From the NCBI RefSeq assembly GCF_013372285.1, contig NZ_CP054301.1, positions 3,016,501 to 3,080,500 of the forward strand: 64,000 bases of DNA. Direction: 5' to 3'. Position 1 is the first letter of the stretch. Every line of letters begins with the position of its first letter. The notes beneath the pieces are model-generated. The model was given only the letters and a program-made list of their open reading frames with translations, was not told the DNA's origin and did no database searches. Positions 1-8,523 of the stretch are shown piece after piece. The DNA is from Marinomonas primoryensis (lineage in GTDB: Bacteria > Pseudomonadota > Gammaproteobacteria > Pseudomonadales > Marinomonadaceae). The position numbers and the translations under genes are program-made.

Positions 1-3
1 TCC

Positions 4-402
4 CTAGAAAAACCCAATCTCACAAGGGTCGATCCAGCCATCATAAGCCAAGCAATGTGTAAGTTGGCGCTGACAAGAATAAGCAATAGCGATCGAGCCA
101 GACAAAGTCAGCAGAGTAACAGTGACCTCGCCTAATAACACAGAACTAGAACCTGTAACTTTGGCTACCATTGAAGGCATTAAAGACAGGTAGAACCCAC
201 CTAACCCCCACATTGAGATATTTAACGGACTGAGAACAATCAGCATCACTCGCGTGAAAAAAATTTCTACGTTTCCTGATAGAGGCGGTAAAGAAGTATA
301 GGAACACTGGAGACGCCCATAAATGTAGCTAAGATAGCGCCTTAAAGACAAAAAATGTTGCAGTGTTGGGGAAATGCAGTGTCCATTACCGCGCCTATTC
401 AA
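4..402 (-). pseudogene. MFS transporter remnant (partial)
   Basis: The second half of the open frame (about residues 57-110) reads like transmembrane helices of a DHA1-type major facilitator transporter, with the helix motif SMWGLGGFYLSLMPSMVAKV followed by a GSSSVLLGE loop and another hydrophobic helix. The first ~50 residues look like unrelated or frame-shifted sequence, and the frame stops almost at the window edge after a non-MFS tail. MFS transporters are about 400 residues, so this is at best a decayed fragment. The neighbouring sequence to the left is not available, so a frameshift linking to more MFS sequence cannot be excluded. Function is presumably lost. Confidence 0.4.
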
Positions 403-416
403 TTAGACAATAAACG

Positions 417-821
417 TTATGCCCCTAATAAAGGGAGGTGTTTATTTTTCTGGTATGTCATTGCTATTTCAATGCAATGCCGTAGGCAATTAAGCGGGGC
501 GTCTTGATTCAGTCTCAACACAATCGCACGGTTTCCTTCGAATTCAAACTGATCGGAATACAGTTCTCGAAAGGTATCGACTAATTTACTTTTACAGTTA
601 AAGTAAAAGCAATATTGGTCTGGCGCCTTAGGCTTCCAATCAATTCTTATTGGACTGCCACCTTTAACATAATAACTCGGCTCCCCCCATTTTAGCGATT
701 CTTCAACCGCACCAAGTTGATTGTCTTGAGCTACGGATAAAATCAATTCCCGCATCCCTAACATGATGGTTTTCACTTCATCAGGATAATCATCGAACTT
801 GCCTTCTACGTTAGTCAACAT
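417..821 (-). CDS. DUF1801 domain protein
   Basis: A 134-residue cytoplasmic protein. The order of conserved stretches (ESLKWGEPSYYVKGG near residues 42-56, then PIRIDWKPKAPDQYCFYF, then a C-terminal helix with NRAIVLRL) is typical of the DUF1801/YdhG-like fold, a small alpha-beta domain related to phosphoribosyl/iron chaperone-like families of unknown activity. Length matches the family. Its ATG overlaps the stop codon of the upstream Nudix gene by one base (TAATG), so the two are probably translationally coupled. No catalytic role can be read from the sequence. Confidence 0.75.
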   Translation of the reverse strand: MLTNVEGKFDDYPDEVKTIMLGMRELILSVAQDNQLGAVEESLKWGEPSYYVKGGSPIRIDWKPKAPDQYCFYFNCKSKLVDTFRELYSDQFEFEGNRAIVLRLNQDAPLNCLRHCIEIAMTYQKNKHLPLLGA

Positions 822-1402
822 TAGAGCAAACCTTTTAATTTAACGTATTGCAGCAGCATAATGGTTTTCCCATCTTTAATCTCTCCAGAATCCATCATGG
901 AACAAGCAAGCTGAAAATCTAATTCAAGTACCTCAATATTTTCTTGTTCATGTTCAAGACCACCACCATCAGACACCTTCATGTGGTCAGAGTACTGAGC
1001 AACGAAAAAATACAGCATTTCTGTCACTGAACCGGGTGACATGTAAGCTTCAAAGACTTTTGTGACGCTCTCAACATGAAAACCCGTTTCTTCATGCGTC
1101 TCTCGTTTAATACACTCTTCTGGGTTGTCTTGATCCAATAAGCCCGCACAAGATTCGATCAGCATCCCATCATGATTGCCATTTACGTAAGTGGGCAATC
1201 TGAATTGTCGTGTTAGGACTACGGTCTTTTTTTCAGTGTTGTAGAGTAAAATCGTTGCACCATTGCCTCTATCGTACGCTTCACGCTCTTGATATTGCCA
1301 CTGTCCATTTTTGTCTTTCAACTCAAACGAAAACTTATTTAAGGTATACCAACTATCGGATAACAACGTTTTTTCCATATTACGAATGTCCGTCGTACTC
1401 AT
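821..1402 (-). CDS. nudK: Nudix hydrolase, NudK (GDP-mannose pyrophosphatase) type
   Basis: A 193-residue Nudix hydrolase of the ADP-ribose/GDP-mannose pyrophosphatase branch. The Nudix box lies at residues 87-108 (starting [10 protein letters not shown], ending ETHEETGF), with the metal-binding glutamates E101, E104 and E105. The N-terminal beta strands ([26 protein letters not shown]) and the ESCAGLLD lead-in match E. coli NudK, which hydrolyses GDP-mannose and related sugar nucleotides in the cytoplasm. Length agrees with NudK (about 191). It forms a two-gene unit with the DUF1801 gene. Substrate is inferred from family resemblance; a generic ADP-sugar pyrophosphatase is the alternative. 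Confidence 0.85.
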   Translation of the reverse strand: MSTTDIRNMEKTLLSDSWYTLNKFSFELKDKNGQWQYQEREAYDRGNGATILLYNTEKKTVVLTRQFRLPTYVNGNHDGMLIESCAGLLDQDNPEECIKRETHEETGFHVESVTKVFEAYMSPGSVTEMLYFFVAQYSDHMKVSDGGGLEHEQENIEVLELDFQLACSMMDSGEIKDGKTIMLLQYVKLKGLL

Positions 1403-1674
1403 ACTTCCTTCCCCTAGAATTTAGACATATTGATCCAGCTGATGGAACTCAAAATATAGCAGGATAGCGCTCTCCCTATCTATGCATTCCACTAAAGGGT
1501 TTTCAGAATTAATAGAATGACATCAAGGTTTCACTTGAATTCATGCTCAGGAGCAATCTTATGTGACACCTAATCGACATAAAAATACCATTTATCCTCA
1601 ATAAGCCCTATCGAAACAAGTCCACAAGTATTAAAATCTGCGCAAATCCCCTACCCCTTCGTTAAGGATATTTA

Positions 1675-2889
1675 ATGACTTTGTCGACCAGTCAGTCAAC
1701 CAATGTCGTAGTTGTTAGTAACTCTTCTGATAATCCATTTGCTATCGATGTCGCTTACGCAATGGGTCAATACGATGACATCGCTGATTTGATCAGTATG
1801 AAGCAATTCATGAATTCCGAATTTTGCCCTCGGTTCATTTCTGATGAGGCAGATTTTGCTAATATCGGCCGCAAGCTTAAAGGTAAGTCTGTCATTATTG
1901 TCAGTACTGGCAGCCATGTAAAAAGCCGCCAAGAACTTGCAATGTCGAATTTCATCATTGCTCGAGCAGCCAAAGAAAACGGCGCGGCTCGCGTGATATT
2001 GGTGGAACCAGATTTATTCTACAGTGCGCAAGATCGTGGCCCGCACATTAGCTTAGGCGAAACCAATTTTGAGCGTGATATAAAGGACGTTAAGAAATTT
2101 GACGGCCAGCCTTTCACCGCAAAACTGTACGCACAAATGCTTAAGTTATCTGGTGTCGACACCGTGATGACGATCCACAATCATTCTGATTCTGTACAAA
2201 AAATATTTACCGAAGTCTTCGAAGGCGATTTCCACAACCTAATCCCGTATGAAATCTACGCTCACTATTTGCTGAATTCAGATATTTTGCATTACGGCGA
2301 AGACGGCGAAGGACTTGTGCTGTGTGCTCCTGACAAGGGCGCGCGCGATTTCGTAAAGGAAATGTACAAAACACTTGGCCTGAAAAAAGCTAAGTTCATC
2401 ATGCTCGACAAAGAGCGCACTGATGAGCGCAAGGTTGAAATCACTCTGCACAAAGAAAGTGAGCATACATTCGACGGCTTAGACGGCGCCAGTATTGTGT
2501 TATTCGACGACATGGTCCGCACGGGTTCTACCGTGGTTAAATCTTGTCAATTTTTAAAGCAGATCAACCCTCAACGCATGGTATTTGCCGTATCGCATTT
2601 TTATGCCAGCGATGAAGGCCGTGAACGTATGGCGCACCCTGCACTGGGCGAAATTCTAACGTTGAATACGCTGCCAACAATATTAAACCGTGATGAACAA
2701 GGTCGTTTGCGTAAGAAAATGGTGGTACTAAAAGTAGAAAAATGGCTCGCTCAAGAGCTTTGCAATATACTCGACTTACCCCAAAATCACGAAGCCAATC
2801 CTTATAAAATCGATATGTCATCGAAAAATCCTCGCTTCAAACGCAAAATATGGTTCAGTGAAGAGTTACACGAACTGCAACCTAAATAA
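1675..2889 (+). CDS. Ribose-phosphate pyrophosphokinase-like protein, long form
   Basis: A 404-residue relative of PRPP synthetase. It shows the family landmarks: an ATP-loop-like YSAQDR at residues 116-121 (YARQDR in Prs), FTAK at 147-150, TIHNHSD at about 167-173 in place of the usual DLHA segment, and an intact PRPP-binding loop VLFDDMVRTGSTV at 275-287. Canonical Prs is about 315 residues. This protein is about 90 longer, with an insert of about 25 residues between the ATP loop and FTAK and a basic C-terminal extension (NPRFKRKIW). It therefore probably belongs to a divergent Prs subfamily, and whether it makes PRPP is uncertain. Single-gene unit closed by a strong terminator. Confidence 0.75.
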   Translation: MTLSTSQSTNVVVVSNSSDNPFAIDVAYAMGQYDDIADLISMKQFMNSEFCPRFISDEADFANIGRKLKGKSVIIVSTGSHVKSRQELAMSNFIIARAAKENGAARVILVEPDLFYSAQDRGPHISLGETNFERDIKDVKKFDGQPFTAKLYAQMLKLSGVDTVMTIHNHSDSVQKIFTEVFEGDFHNLIPYEIYAHYLLNSDILHYGEDGEGLVLCAPDKGARDFVKEMYKTLGLKKAKFIMLDKERTDERKVEITLHKESEHTFDGLDGASIVLFDDMVRTGSTVVKSCQFLKQINPQRMVFAVSHFYASDEGRERMAHPALGEILTLNTLPTILNRDEQGRLRKKMVVLKVEKWLAQELCNILDLPQNHEANPYKIDMSSKNPRFKRKIWFSEELHELQPK

Positions 2890-2890
2890 C

Positions 2891-2931
2891 AAAAAAACCG
2901 CCCAATATCAGAATATTGGGCGGTTTTTTTA
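2891..2931 (+). terminator. Rho-independent terminator
   Basis: Inverted repeat AACCGCCCAATAT / ATATTGGGCGGTT separated by a few bases, with an A-run before and a T-run after. It starts two bases after the stop of the PRPP-synthetase-like gene. The A-run means it can also work on the minus strand. Confidence 0.9.
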
Positions 2932-2985
2932 TTCTAATCGCGCCGTCATTTCAATCACTCAATCTTCCATTGCCCCGCCTAATTA

Positions 2986-3570
2986 TTACGCACGAAACGA
3001 TAACAAAAGAATGTCTTTGATTTTTCGATCAATTTCTACGTCCGCTGTTTCGAAATCTGCTCTTTCAATCTTGTACAAGAAAGGCTGCACACCACGTAGT
3101 TTCTTGATCGCTTGTGGATCTTCCGCTAACAAAACCGCGACATATGAAAACGCATCATAAAAAGGGAACGCTTGCTCTTTCAATGCGTTCAAATAAGAGT
3201 CGACAGTCTCTTCGCCAAACACTTGTTTGATCGCCGTAATAGCACCAAACACCGCGGCGCCTTCACAAAGTGCGGATGTTTTAGTATCTGGCGTGCCGAT
3301 AGGAAACAAGCCTCGTACCATTTCCTGAATCACATCCGCCAGTAACATCACATCATTCGTAAAGACTCTGACCGGCATCTGAATTGTGTAGCGGTACGGC
3401 TCGCCTACGTAAGCAAAGACCATGCTTGGCTTAGTGATATCATCACGCACTTCAAAACCATCAAACTTAGCCTCTGCAACGGCTTCGCCAAAAAGAAACT
3501 CAACCGCCGGCAACCAAGCCGCGCGAAGTTTCTCTAATTTATTAACCTCTGTTGAGTAAGTGTCTGCCAC
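2986..3570 (-). CDS. Hypothetical protein, 194 aa
   Basis: I do not recognise this protein. It has no signal peptide or membrane segment. It begins with a coiled, charged helix (STEVNKLEKLRAAWLPAVEF), has a central stretch around residues 75-120 that is mostly helical (ADVIQEMVRGLFPIGTP, GAAVFGAITAIKQVFG), and ends with a charged helix. Codon usage resembles the neighbours and coding density supports a real gene. It is convergent with the PRPP-synthetase-like gene and separated from it by that gene's terminator. Confidence 0.7.
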   Translation of the reverse strand: MADTYSTEVNKLEKLRAAWLPAVEFLFGEAVAEAKFDGFEVRDDITKPSMVFAYVGEPYRYTIQMPVRVFTNDVMLLADVIQEMVRGLFPIGTPDTKTSALCEGAAVFGAITAIKQVFGEETVDSYLNALKEQAFPFYDAFSYVAVLLAEDPQAIKKLRGVQPFLYKIERADFETADVEIDRKIKDILLLSFRA

Positions 3571-3773
3571 AACCTCATCCTTAATATATTCTGAAAGAAA
3601 CAGAGCGCTAGACTTGCCGTCATAAGCACTCTTTTAAATAGGCGAAACTTTACCATATTGGAGAAGATCAAGCAGGAAAAATTCGATGGAAAAGACGTCA
3701 AAGGTAGGTAATGCTACCCTACGTAGATTAATACAAAAGAGAAAAAACAAAGCAGTTAATCATGTAAAAAGGG

Positions 3774-4037
3774 TTATCGTAGCTGACTGTCTTTGCTTCC
3801 CGCTCGATTGTACAAGGCCGTTCGACCTTTCTTTTCCGCCTCGGACTGGCACTGAATACACAAACGCACGCCAGTAATGGCCTTGCGCCTAGGTTCAGGA
3901 ATTACGCCGTCACATTCTTCGCAGTGAGTCAGGCTTTCGCCTTTCGGCATGCTGTTTTTCGCACGTTCCACTTCAGAATCAACAGTCGCGTCTATTTGAT
4001 CTTGTACTGCACCATCTTGCGCCCAACCACTGGCCAT
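3774..4037 (-). CDS. DksA/TraR-family C4 zinc-finger protein
   Basis: An 87-residue protein with a C-x2-C-x17-C-x2-C zinc finger (C39, C42, C60, C63), the C-terminal signature of the DksA/TraR family, including the typical IPEPRRKAITGVRLC core. It resembles small YbiI-type proteins. It lacks the long coiled coil that carries the catalytic acidic tip of DksA, so it may bind RNA polymerase weakly or act elsewhere. It lies upstream in the same direction as nothing else closely spaced; the DUF2834 gene begins about 40 bases before it on the same strand, so they could be co-transcribed. Confidence 0.85.
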   Translation of the reverse strand: MASGWAQDGAVQDQIDATVDSEVERAKNSMPKGESLTHCEECDGVIPEPRRKAITGVRLCIQCQSEAEKKGRTALYNRAGSKDSQLR

Positions 4038-4075
4038 AACATGAGCCCTCTTAAACTGTACTCAAAAATAGCGAA

Positions 4076-4402
4076 TTAAATACTTTTTACACAGCGCTGC
4101 TTTTCGCGCAAGTAAAGGTACAAAGGCAACCCACACGATACGCCGACACTCAATGTTCCGGCTATCGCAACAAATCGCCACTTCACTTGATTTTTTTCTC
4201 CGTCGTGTACAATAAAACCCAATAACGCAACCGCTGCTATAATCACATCCAGCCATGCAAAAATACTAATAGGATTCGCAATGGCTTCAATAAAAAACTG
4301 CGTAATGTCTACGCCATTTTGAAGAAGCCAAGGAATAAAAGCCGCGTATGGCACAATCGTACCAATAATTGCCAAACCTAAATAAAACATTAACATTCTC
4401 AT
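4076..4402 (-). CDS. DUF2834 membrane protein
   Basis: A 108-residue inner-membrane protein with three predicted helices: about residues 3-27, 45-66 and 76-97. The arrangement of a first helix ending in PYAAFIPWL, a loop with NPISIFAWLD and a short cytoplasmic DGEKNQVKWRF stretch matches DUF2834. These proteins are small and uncharacterised. The start is supported by a GGAGGTAT-like ribosome-binding site just upstream on the minus strand. Function unknown. Confidence 0.75.
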   Translation of the reverse strand: MRMLMFYLGLAIIGTIVPYAAFIPWLLQNGVDITQFFIEAIANPISIFAWLDVIIAAVALLGFIVHDGEKNQVKWRFVAIAGTLSVGVSCGLPLYLYLREKQRCVKSI

Positions 4403-4434
4403 ACCTCCATGTTTTCAAAAGTGATGCCTACAAT

Positions 4435-5127
4435 TCAAGATAACGCCAATTTAACACCATGCTGTGCATGGATGTCTGTCGTGTCGTATAAAGGAATTTT
4501 TGTGTCGTTTTGCTTTACGAGCAAAGCAATTTCTGTGCACCCTAAGATAACCGCTTGAACGCCTTGCCCATAAAGCTTCTCTATAATATTTAAGTAACTC
4601 GCCTTCGATTGCGGAAGTATTATCCCTTGGCAAAGTTCATTATAAATAATGTCGTGCACAATAGTTTGATCACCTTTGTTTGGCACGATAACCTCTATGC
4701 CAAATTTTTCTACCAGCCGACCTTTATAAAAATCTTGTTCCATTGTAAATCGAGTCCCGAGCAATCCCACTTTAGTAATACCATCTAGAGTCAAGTTTTG
4801 AGCGGTAGCATCGGCAATATGCAAGATCGGAATATCGATGTTTGCCTCAATGTCTGGGGCGACTTTGTGCATGGTGTTGGTACAAATCATTAAAAAATCA
4901 GCGCCTGCCTGTTCTAAAGATTTTGCTGCGTTGGATAGAATGGTCGCTGTTTCGGCCCACTTACCCTGATGCTGTAGCTTTTCAATTTCATCAAAGTCGA
5001 CGCTGTACAAAAATATCTTCGCAGAATGTAAGCCGCCAAGCTCCGCTTTTACGCCTTCATTGAGAGATTTGTAATAACTGGCCGTTGATTCCCAGCTCAT
5101 CCCACCTAACATTCCAATCGTCTTCAT
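4435..5127 (-). CDS. Aspartate/glutamate racemase family protein
   Basis: About 230 residues of the Asp/Glu/hydantoin racemase superfamily, closest in appearance to YgeA-type broad-specificity racemases. The N-terminal motif MKTIGMLGGMSWESTASYY and the two active-site cysteines in MICTNTMHK and ILGCTEIALL are intact, so cofactor-independent two-base racemisation is expected. I prefer the ATG at 5127 because family members start with MKTIG-like sequence and a GGGA lies eight bases upstream. An in-frame ATG at 5136 and one at 5193 are possible but add non-family residues. Cytoplasmic. Confidence 0.85.
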   Translation of the reverse strand: MKTIGMLGGMSWESTASYYKSLNEGVKAELGGLHSAKIFLYSVDFDEIEKLQHQGKWAETATILSNAAKSLEQAGADFLMICTNTMHKVAPDIEANIDIPILHIADATAQNLTLDGITKVGLLGTRFTMEQDFYKGRLVEKFGIEVIVPNKGDQTIVHDIIYNELCQGIILPQSKASYLNIIEKLYGQGVQAVILGCTEIALLVKQNDTKIPLYDTTDIHAQHGVKLALS

Positions 5128-5386
5128 CTTATTCATCCCAACATTGCCATTCAAGATAATATAACAAAGCAAAGTGAAGGTGGGGAGATACAAACAGTCG
5201 AAATAATAAGCGTTTTTGTATTGATATCTTTCCTCTTAAGCAAAAAACGTGCGCACTTGGCAATATCATTCAATTTATCCTTACGGTGAGTATGCTAGAA
5301 TTCACGAATCCAGCCGCAAGAGCGGTGGTTTAAGGAAGATCTTTTAAAAAGATATCTTCAATCATTTTCCTTTAGGAGACGACACC

Positions 5387-5971
5387 ATGCGTTTACATAC
5401 GCTTAAAATGGGATTAGTGGCATTGTTTGCTACAATACCTGCTCTTGCATTAGCTCACCCTGGACACGAACACACCACCAGTTTTATGTCTGGTTTTATG
5501 CACCCTATGGGTGGTTTGGATCATTTATTGGCTATGCTGGCGATTGGTCTTTGGGCGGCAAGTCTTGGCGGCCGTGCTTTGTGGGCTATTCCTACGGCAT
5601 TCGTTGGCACTATGCTGGTGGGTGGTGGTTTAGCCGTTGCTGGCGTACAAGTGCCTTTTATTGAACAAGGCATTGTCTTGTCGGTGATTCTAATGGGCGC
5701 TTTGTTAGTCGGCGCAGCACGTTTCCCTGTTGCGATTTGCGCAGGTATTGCCGGATTATTTGCTGTTTTTCACGGCGCTGCTCATGGCTTAGAAATGCCA
5801 TTAAATGCGAACGGTGCAGAATACGCACTTGGCTTTGCTGCTGCGACTGCATTATTGCATCTTGTTGGAATCGGTTTTGGTGCGGTCATTGCTCGCTTCC
5901 AAGCGCCTATTATAACTCGCGTTACGGGTAGTCTAATTGCCATTGCAGGATTGTTTCTAGCTCTAATATAA
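5387..5971 (+). CDS. HupE/UreJ family metal permease
   Basis: A 194-residue HupE/UreJ protein. It has a cleavable signal peptide (residues 1-23, ending ALALA), a histidine-rich mature N-terminus (HPGHEH), the family motif HPMGGLDHLLAM at about 38-49, and five to six further transmembrane helices with HGAAHGLEMP near 125. HupE/UreJ proteins transport nickel or cobalt, and some are B12- or Ni-regulated. No urease or hydrogenase gene is nearby, so it is a stand-alone permease here. A good AGGAG ribosome-binding site precedes the ATG. Confidence 0.85.
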   Translation: MRLHTLKMGLVALFATIPALALAHPGHEHTTSFMSGFMHPMGGLDHLLAMLAIGLWAASLGGRALWAIPTAFVGTMLVGGGLAVAGVQVPFIEQGIVLSVILMGALLVGAARFPVAICAGIAGLFAVFHGAAHGLEMPLNANGAEYALGFAAATALLHLVGIGFGAVIARFQAPIITRVTGSLIAIAGLFLALI

Positions 5972-5984
5972 ACTTAACCTAATT

Positions 5985-6030
5985 GCGAAGCGTTTTTTCT
6001 GAACAACGCTTCGCAGCTCTCTTTTTTCTT
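5985..6030 (+). terminator. Terminator after hupE-like gene
   Basis: Stem GCGAAGCGTT / AACGCTTCGC with a ten-base loop, followed a few bases later by a T-rich run (CTTTTTTCTT). It lies 14 bases after the stop codon. Confidence 0.75.
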
Positions 6031-6188
6031 CAGAAAAGCACTTTGCTAAAAATCAGATACTCTTAGCCATAGCATTACCCTACATCGCTGACACTTTGCA
6101 CATTAAATTACAAAAAATGAAATACCAATAAATCATTTATGAGTATTATTTGATGTATTCATTGATCAACCTAATTAAGGACAATTGA

Positions 6189-8390
6189 TTGAAAGAAGCA
6201 AAGCTAAAGCAACCCTCTGCCATTATCATTTCCTGTATTGCTTTTTGCATTATTGCTTTATTCGGCACCTATTGGACACAATCGACGAATGATTCAATTA
6301 TTGATCAGCAGAAGTCTTTTTTGCATGGCCTATCTCGCACACAAGCGTCTATTCTAGAACGCCGTCTTTCATCTGCTTTCACTTCGGCTCAGATCTTAGC
6401 GTTTGAAGTAGAGCATAATAATGGCGATAACGAGTGGTTTGAGGAATACGCTAATACCCTAATTCAATCCATTGGCGGTATTGAAAACCTTCAACTTGCA
6501 CCAGATGGCATCATCGAAAAAATTTATCCTCTAGAAGGAAATGCATCCGCTATTGGGTTAGATGTCGTCTCAATGCCTCGGCTCAGAGAAGAAGCCATGC
6601 TGGCCATTAAGGATAAAAGGCTTTTTGCACTTGGTCCTGTGCCTCTTGTACAAGGTGGTGTGGCGGTTATTAGTCGTGCACCAATATTTTTATACCGAGG
6701 TACACAACGGGAGATTTTTTGGGGATTGGCTTCTGCCGTTATTTATTTAGATAACCTATTAGAAGCAACACAATTAAAGCAGCTCGAAAATGAAGGCTAC
6801 CAATACAGTCTTTCAAGAAAATACGCAGGCACGAATGAAGAAATAATATTGTCTTCTTCTTTTACCCCTCTGAATGATATTCAGGCATCGACCGACCTTA
6901 TTCTTCCCGTTGGAACTTGGACGCTCAGTATCAGCAAAACACTGGATGCGCAATTAACAGCACGTAGTATAACGGGATATGTAATTAGCCTCCTTGTGGC
7001 ATTTTTACTTTCCATTGCTTTGTACGCGATTTTAATTCAGCCGCTTAGACTAAGAAAATTAGTAAAAGAAAAAACCACAGAACTTCAGCAACTCGCTTAT
7101 CAAGATCCATTAACTGGGCTGCCAAACCGTCGATATTTACAAGATAGACTACCCATGATTCTGTATAGCAATCAAAAACGCATTTCGGCTTTTATTTACT
7201 TTGACTTGGATAACTTTAAACGCATTAACGACACAATAGGCCATGATGTGGGCGATAAGGTACTTGCTCTTGTTGCAGACAGACTAAACAAGCTAAAAGG
7301 CAGATCCGACTTAGTGGTACGTTTGGGTGGTGATGAATTTGGTATTTTGATTGGAGACATTAACGATCAGAAAGAAGCTGAAACGCACGCAAACAAAATA
7401 TTAGAAAGTATTCGCGCACCATTAAAGATGGACACAAAAGACTACATACTCAGTACATCTTTAGGTATTGCAATGATTCCAGAACATGGTTACGACCTAG
7501 TAACCATTATGCAAAATGCAGATATGGCGTTGTACCAGGCTAAGTCAAAAGGAAAAAATCAATTCTCTTTTTACACTGAAAAAATGAAGATAAGTACACA
7601 TAATTTGATCCAAGTGGAAGACGATTTATCTCAAGCATTACAAGAAAACGAATTTGAATTATATTTCCAACCGCAATTTGATCTAAAGACAAATCAAGTA
7701 TTCGGCGCCGAAGCACTCATTCGTTGGAATCACCCACAAAAAGGCCTTATTTTCCCTAATGACTTTATCCCTCTTGCAGAAAATACAGGACAAGTTGTCG
7801 CATTAGGTTATTGGGTTTTAGAAAACAGTATCAAATATTTGGCAAAACGAAAGCAGGAAGGAAGGCCTAATATTTTACTGCATATCAATCTTGCCTCGAA
7901 ACAACTCTGTGACCCTCACTTTGTCACTTTGGTTCAAGAGCTGCTGATACGATATCAAGTTCCAGCCACATCGATTGCCTTTGAAATCACAGAGACGTCA
8001 ATTCTTGAAGACATTCATCTGGCGAGAGACCTGCTGCAAAAGCTAAAAGATATGGGGATTGGCATTGCCATTGATGACTTTGGTACAGGTTATTCTTCGC
8101 TTGCTCAACTAAAAAACCTCCCCGTTGATTTGCTAAAAATCGACCGCAGCTTTGTTACGGATTTGGAAAAAGACCCAGACGATCGAAAAATCGTCGAAGC
8201 CATTATTGCTATGGCACACAAGTTGAATATTAAAGTACTGGCAGAAGGCATTGAAACAAGAGCACAGTGGAAGATGTTAGCCGCTTTTCAATGTGATTTT
8301 GGCCAAGGCTTTTATGTGAGTAAAGCCGTCACTGAAGACGAGTTCAATCAAGGATTGCCGATTGTTCATCGGGATGATGCCCAACTCTAA
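6189..8390 (+). CDS. CHASE-GGDEF-EAL cyclic-di-GMP signalling protein
   Basis: A 733-residue inner-membrane protein. An N-terminal transmembrane helix (about 11-29) is followed by a periplasmic CHASE sensor domain (about 45-255), a second helix (about 263-285), a GGDEF domain with an intact GGDEF motif at 380-384, and an EAL domain with EAL at 508-510 and the downstream DDFGTGYSSL loop. Both enzymatic signatures look intact, so diguanylate cyclase and phosphodiesterase activities are both possible. The start codon is TTG, chosen because AAGGA sits seven bases upstream and there is no better ATG. It is expressed alone. The ligand of the CHASE domain is unknown. Confidence 0.93.
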   Translation: MKEAKLKQPSAIIISCIAFCIIALFGTYWTQSTNDSIIDQQKSFLHGLSRTQASILERRLSSAFTSAQILAFEVEHNNGDNEWFEEYANTLIQSIGGIENLQLAPDGIIEKIYPLEGNASAIGLDVVSMPRLREEAMLAIKDKRLFALGPVPLVQGGVAVISRAPIFLYRGTQREIFWGLASAVIYLDNLLEATQLKQLENEGYQYSLSRKYAGTNEEIILSSSFTPLNDIQASTDLILPVGTWTLSISKTLDAQLTARSITGYVISLLVAFLLSIALYAILIQPLRLRKLVKEKTTELQQLAYQDPLTGLPNRRYLQDRLPMILYSNQKRISAFIYFDLDNFKRINDTIGHDVGDKVLALVADRLNKLKGRSDLVVRLGGDEFGILIGDINDQKEAETHANKILESIRAPLKMDTKDYILSTSLGIAMIPEHGYDLVTIMQNADMALYQAKSKGKNQFSFYTEKMKISTHNLIQVEDDLSQALQENEFELYFQPQFDLKTNQVFGAEALIRWNHPQKGLIFPNDFIPLAENTGQVVALGYWVLENSIKYLAKRKQEGRPNILLHINLASKQLCDPHFVTLVQELLIRYQVPATSIAFEITETSILEDIHLARDLLQKLKDMGIGIAIDDFGTGYSSLAQLKNLPVDLLKIDRSFVTDLEKDPDDRKIVEAIIAMAHKLNIKVLAEGIETRAQWKMLAAFQCDFGQGFYVSKAVTEDEFNQGLPIVHRDDAQL

Positions 8391-8461
8391 TAGATATTTT
8401 TTGGAGCTTATCCGTTGAATGAGAACAAAACTTTCAACGGAAATTAACAAAGAAATTAAAC

Positions 8462-8499
8462 AAAAAGACCCCAAGCGTAATCACACTTGGGGTCTTTTT
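8462..8499. terminator. Bidirectional terminator
   Basis: Stem AAAAAGACCCCAAG / CTTGGGGTCTTTTT with a ten-base loop. It lies between the convergent c-di-GMP gene and the last gene of the ectoine operon, and A- and T-runs on both sides suit both directions. Confidence 0.9.
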
Positions 8500-8523
8500 A
8501 TATCAATGTGCTCGCTTACAATA

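Noticed and set aside
3686..3877. Small plus-strand frame before the DksA-like gene
   Set aside because: It overlaps the end of the DksA-like gene, has no recognisable domain and shows noncoding composition.
5387..5971. Second frame inside the hupE-like gene (plus strand)
   Set aside because: It is a cysteine- and arginine-rich shadow frame of a well-supported membrane protein.
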